NCBI GenBank assembly: GCA_039029135.1
Contig: JBCCGT010000015.1
Coordinates: 1 to 64,000 of the forward strand
Reading direction: 5' to 3'
DNA from: JALZVT01 sp039029135
Lineage (GTDB): Bacteria; Pseudomonadota; Gammaproteobacteria; Pseudomonadales; Azotimanducaceae
Length of the DNA stretch: 64,000 bases
The first letter of the stretch is position 1. The number at the start of each line of letters is the position of its first letter. The notes beneath the pieces were generated by a model. The model saw only the letters and a program-made list of their open reading frames with translations. It ran no database searches and had not been told where the DNA came from. The translations under genes and the position numbers were made by a program. Shown here in pieces: positions 62,608-64,000 of the stretch.

Positions 62608-62776
62608 ACAGTGTGCGCAGTCAGTCAGAGCATCCATATCTCTGCACACCAATGAAAAAAACGCGCGGATCACAGGGAAAAAGCGACCCGAGACGAACTC
62701 ACGCGGAGCCCGCGGGACACTCCCAGCACGATCAGAACGGAGCGATAGCCGACACTCAACGGGGATTCTCAACAGC

Positions 62777-62804
62777 GACTTGCACCAAGAGACTTGCACC
62801 AAGA
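62777..62804. repeat. Perfect 14-base tandem repeat in the RRM 5' UTR
   Basis: gacttgcaccaaga at 62777-62790 is repeated exactly at 62791-62804, with a partial third unit (caccaaga) after it. It lies between the RRM promoter and start codon and would be transcribed. A repeated single-stranded RNA motif is a natural candidate binding site for the RRM protein itself. Confidence 0.85.
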
Positions 62805-62858
62805 CACCAAGAAAACGCTAGGTCAGGCGGGTATGCCTGAGACTCTGAATGGACCACC

Positions 62859-62886
62859 AGTATAAAAATTTCTGCGCAAGAGGCAA
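62859..62886 (-). promoter_or_regulatory. Sigma-70-type promoter for the RRM gene
   Basis: On the minus strand TTGCCT (62881-62886) and TATACT (62859-62864) are spaced by 16 bases, in the only AT-rich patch of the region. Transcription would begin near 62852, giving a 5' UTR of about 275 bases before the RRM ATG at 62575. The stretch 62890-63050 beyond it holds nothing else I can support. Confidence 0.6.
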
Positions 62887-63050
62887 CGGGGGTGGGTACG
62901 AGCACGAACGCGACGGGCGTGCGCGCTTGTCTATCGCATCGCGCAGTATTCTTCCTTCGGCGATTTTCGCGCCTGTTTTCGCATCTCTTTTGAGCGGGAG
63001 CTAGACCGGCAGGAAAAGACCGATCCGCAGCGTGAAGAGGTGGCCGCGAG

Positions 63051-63722
63051 TCAGCGCCCTAAGGCGCGCCGCCGCGACGACAACAGCAGACCCAGCCCCA
63101 GACCAAGCAGCGCGAGCGTGCTGGGTTCGGGTACCGACGGATCGGTGCTCGACGGTGAGAAAGAAATTTCGATGCGGCTGTCTGCCGTAACGCTCAAGCC
63201 CGCGAAGTTGAACAGCACGTTGCGATCATCGAAGCTCAGGCGGTCGGCGTCGAAGCCGTCGAACGCATCGAGCAATTCGGGCCCAAGCATCGAGCCGGGC
63301 TCGAAGTCGAGCTCCGCAACCACCAGGCCGACAAACGTGCCCGCCGCCCAGGTCGTGGCGCGGTTGAACTGAATGATGATGCCGTCCGGATTCACGTCGA
63401 CGGTAAACCAGTTCTCCCCGGGCAGATAGGGCTCGACCAGATCGCTATCGCTCGGGTCGACCCGCACGTCGACGAGCCCGCCGCAGGTCTGGCACAGCTC
63501 CGTCTCCGTCGGCCCGAAGAAGCCCAGGGTGACGAGGTCGTTGTCGATGAGGCCGGCGTGAGCGAAGGGCGTCGCGAGCAGCGCGATGCAGACTGCGAGC
63601 GCACGGAGCGCGCGCCGACCGGTCACGACACAGCGGGCGAATCGATGCCGCTGCAAACCGCGCGTGCATTCCATACGCTTCGAAAACATACGCTTCGACC
63701 AGTTGGTGGTGCCGATCATCAT
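63051..63722 (-). CDS. PEP-CTERM-anchored exported protein
   Basis: Exported protein of about 224 residues. A signal peptide (RALRALAVCIALLATPFAHAG) leads to a beta-rich domain, and the C-terminus carries a full PEP-CTERM tripartite tail: VPEPSTLALLGLGLGLL, then an Arg-rich end. It should be cleaved by an exosortase, although none is in the window. The start is uncertain: ATG at 63722 is chosen, with later ATGs at 63719, 63689 and 63674; all keep the signal peptide. Function of the mature domain is unknown. Confidence 0.8.
   Translation of the reverse strand: MMIGTTNWSKRMFSKRMECTRGLQRHRFARCVVTGRRALRALAVCIALLATPFAHAGLIDNDLVTLGFFGPTETELCQTCGGLVDVRVDPSDSDLVEPYLPGENWFTVDVNPDGIIIQFNRATTWAAGTFVGLVVAELDFEPGSMLGPELLDAFDGFDADRLSFDDRNVLFNFAGLSVTADSRIEISFSPSSTDPSVPEPSTLALLGLGLGLLLSSRRRALGR
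63672..63698. repeat. 12-base direct repeat near the PEP-CTERM start
   Basis: catacgcttcga at 63672-63683 and again at 63687-63698, separated by aaa. Each copy contains a minus-strand ATG in frame with the PEP-CTERM protein, so the duplication creates two alternative start codons five residues apart. Confidence 0.7.
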
Positions 63723-63931
63723 CGCTGTACCCCGTGTCCCCCGAATCACCAGAAGCTGCGGCGGACGTTCAAGCGAGCACCGAGGCGCTTCTGTCCCAAA
63801 GCTCCCCAAGCTTGATACGCTATCGCGAATCCACGCCAAGCCACTGTAATTTACCAGATTCCTGACAAAATACCGCAAGGAATTAAACGCCTGTTAGGTC
63901 TCTCGGCGCCACCGCATACCGGACTCGAACC

Positions 63932-64000
63932 ATGAAGCACGTGTTAGTCACCAACGACGACGGCGCGGATTCGCCGCTGTTTCGGCTGCTGCTGGAGTGG
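63932..64000 (+). CDS. surE: 5'/3'-nucleotidase SurE (N-terminal part)
   Basis: The first 23 residues, HVLVTNDDGADSP and onward, match the N-terminus of SurE, in which the NDDG aspartates bind the catalytic metal. SurE is a stationary-phase nucleotidase/phosphatase. The gene runs off the end of the window. It diverges from the PEP-CTERM gene. Confidence 0.82.
   Translation, partial: MKHVLVTNDDGADSPLFRLLLEW

Overview
This is a GC-rich, densely coded stretch of about 62 genes that looks chromosomal and comes from a Gammaproteobacterium, probably free-living and aquatic or marine. The inference rests on a Pseudomonas-type long leuA, a PEP-CTERM protein, a Wzm/Wzt O-antigen-type locus, crotonases, two LLM-class oxidoreductases, a PhyH dioxygenase and surE. 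No rRNA, tRNA, CRISPR array, integrase, transposase or phage gene was recognised. The window opens in a 30-base poly-C run and ends inside surE.

Layout. (1) 0-6.2 kb: a tyrosine phosphatase diverges from a compact set of two TerB-like proteins, the 3' relic of a third copy, a patatin lipase and a DevBCA/MacAB-like exporter. The exporter ATPase appears to be fused to another TerB-like domain, but a one-base frameshift splits it. (2) 6.2-10.8 kb: a small membrane protein, crotonase, sulfotransferase, class C serine hydrolase, DoxX-like protein and START-domain protein. (3) 10.8-17.5 kb: a lactose/galactose block, galT-galK-lacZ, with a convergent MFS transporter; no galE, galM or regulator is present. 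(4) 17.7-38.9 kb: a surface-glycan locus with two Wzm/Wzt ABC exporters, at least four GT2-type glycosyltransferases, a RGP/STELLO-like glycosyltransferase, a 951-residue sulfotransferase/coiled-coil/glycosyltransferase-like fusion, GDP-fucose synthesis (gmd, fcl), a NoeA-like methyltransferase, a membrane sulfatase-fold enzyme, a YLDPGTGS mini-protein and an accessory YidC paralogue. A cupin/LLM pair and a metallopeptidase are inserted between the two exporters. (5) 39-51.7 kb: mixed metabolism and signalling, including an SMP-30 lactonase, a ProA-like dehydrogenase, an AGCS symporter, a rhomboid protease, a hybrid histidine kinase, a crotonase, a second LLM oxidoreductase and leuA. LeuA is preceded by a probable leucine-rich leader peptide. 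(6) 52.4-64 kb: an HDOD/SpoIIE-phosphatase pair, trpS, a VOC protein, a YkgJ-type protein, a methyltransferase, a PhyH dioxygenase, a DUF1295 membrane protein, a run of RRM / FG-GAP lipoprotein / Nudix genes, a PEP-CTERM protein and the start of surE.

How the parts fit. The glycan locus reads as one pathway. GDP-mannose is converted to GDP-fucose; glycosyltransferases build chains in the cytoplasm; Wzt2, with its extra C-terminal domain, probably recognises finished chains for export through Wzm2; and the sulfotransferase, methyltransferase and sulfatase-fold enzymes probably decorate them. The galT-galK-lacZ block would feed lactose-derived galactose into sugar nucleotides if galE lies elsewhere. 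The TerB/patatin/exporter block is the least conventional part and the best candidate for an undescribed envelope-stress or lipid-export module. Two regulatory regions stand out: the leuA leader, and the long 5' UTR of the RRM gene with its promoter, tandem repeat and hairpin next to the ribosome-binding site.
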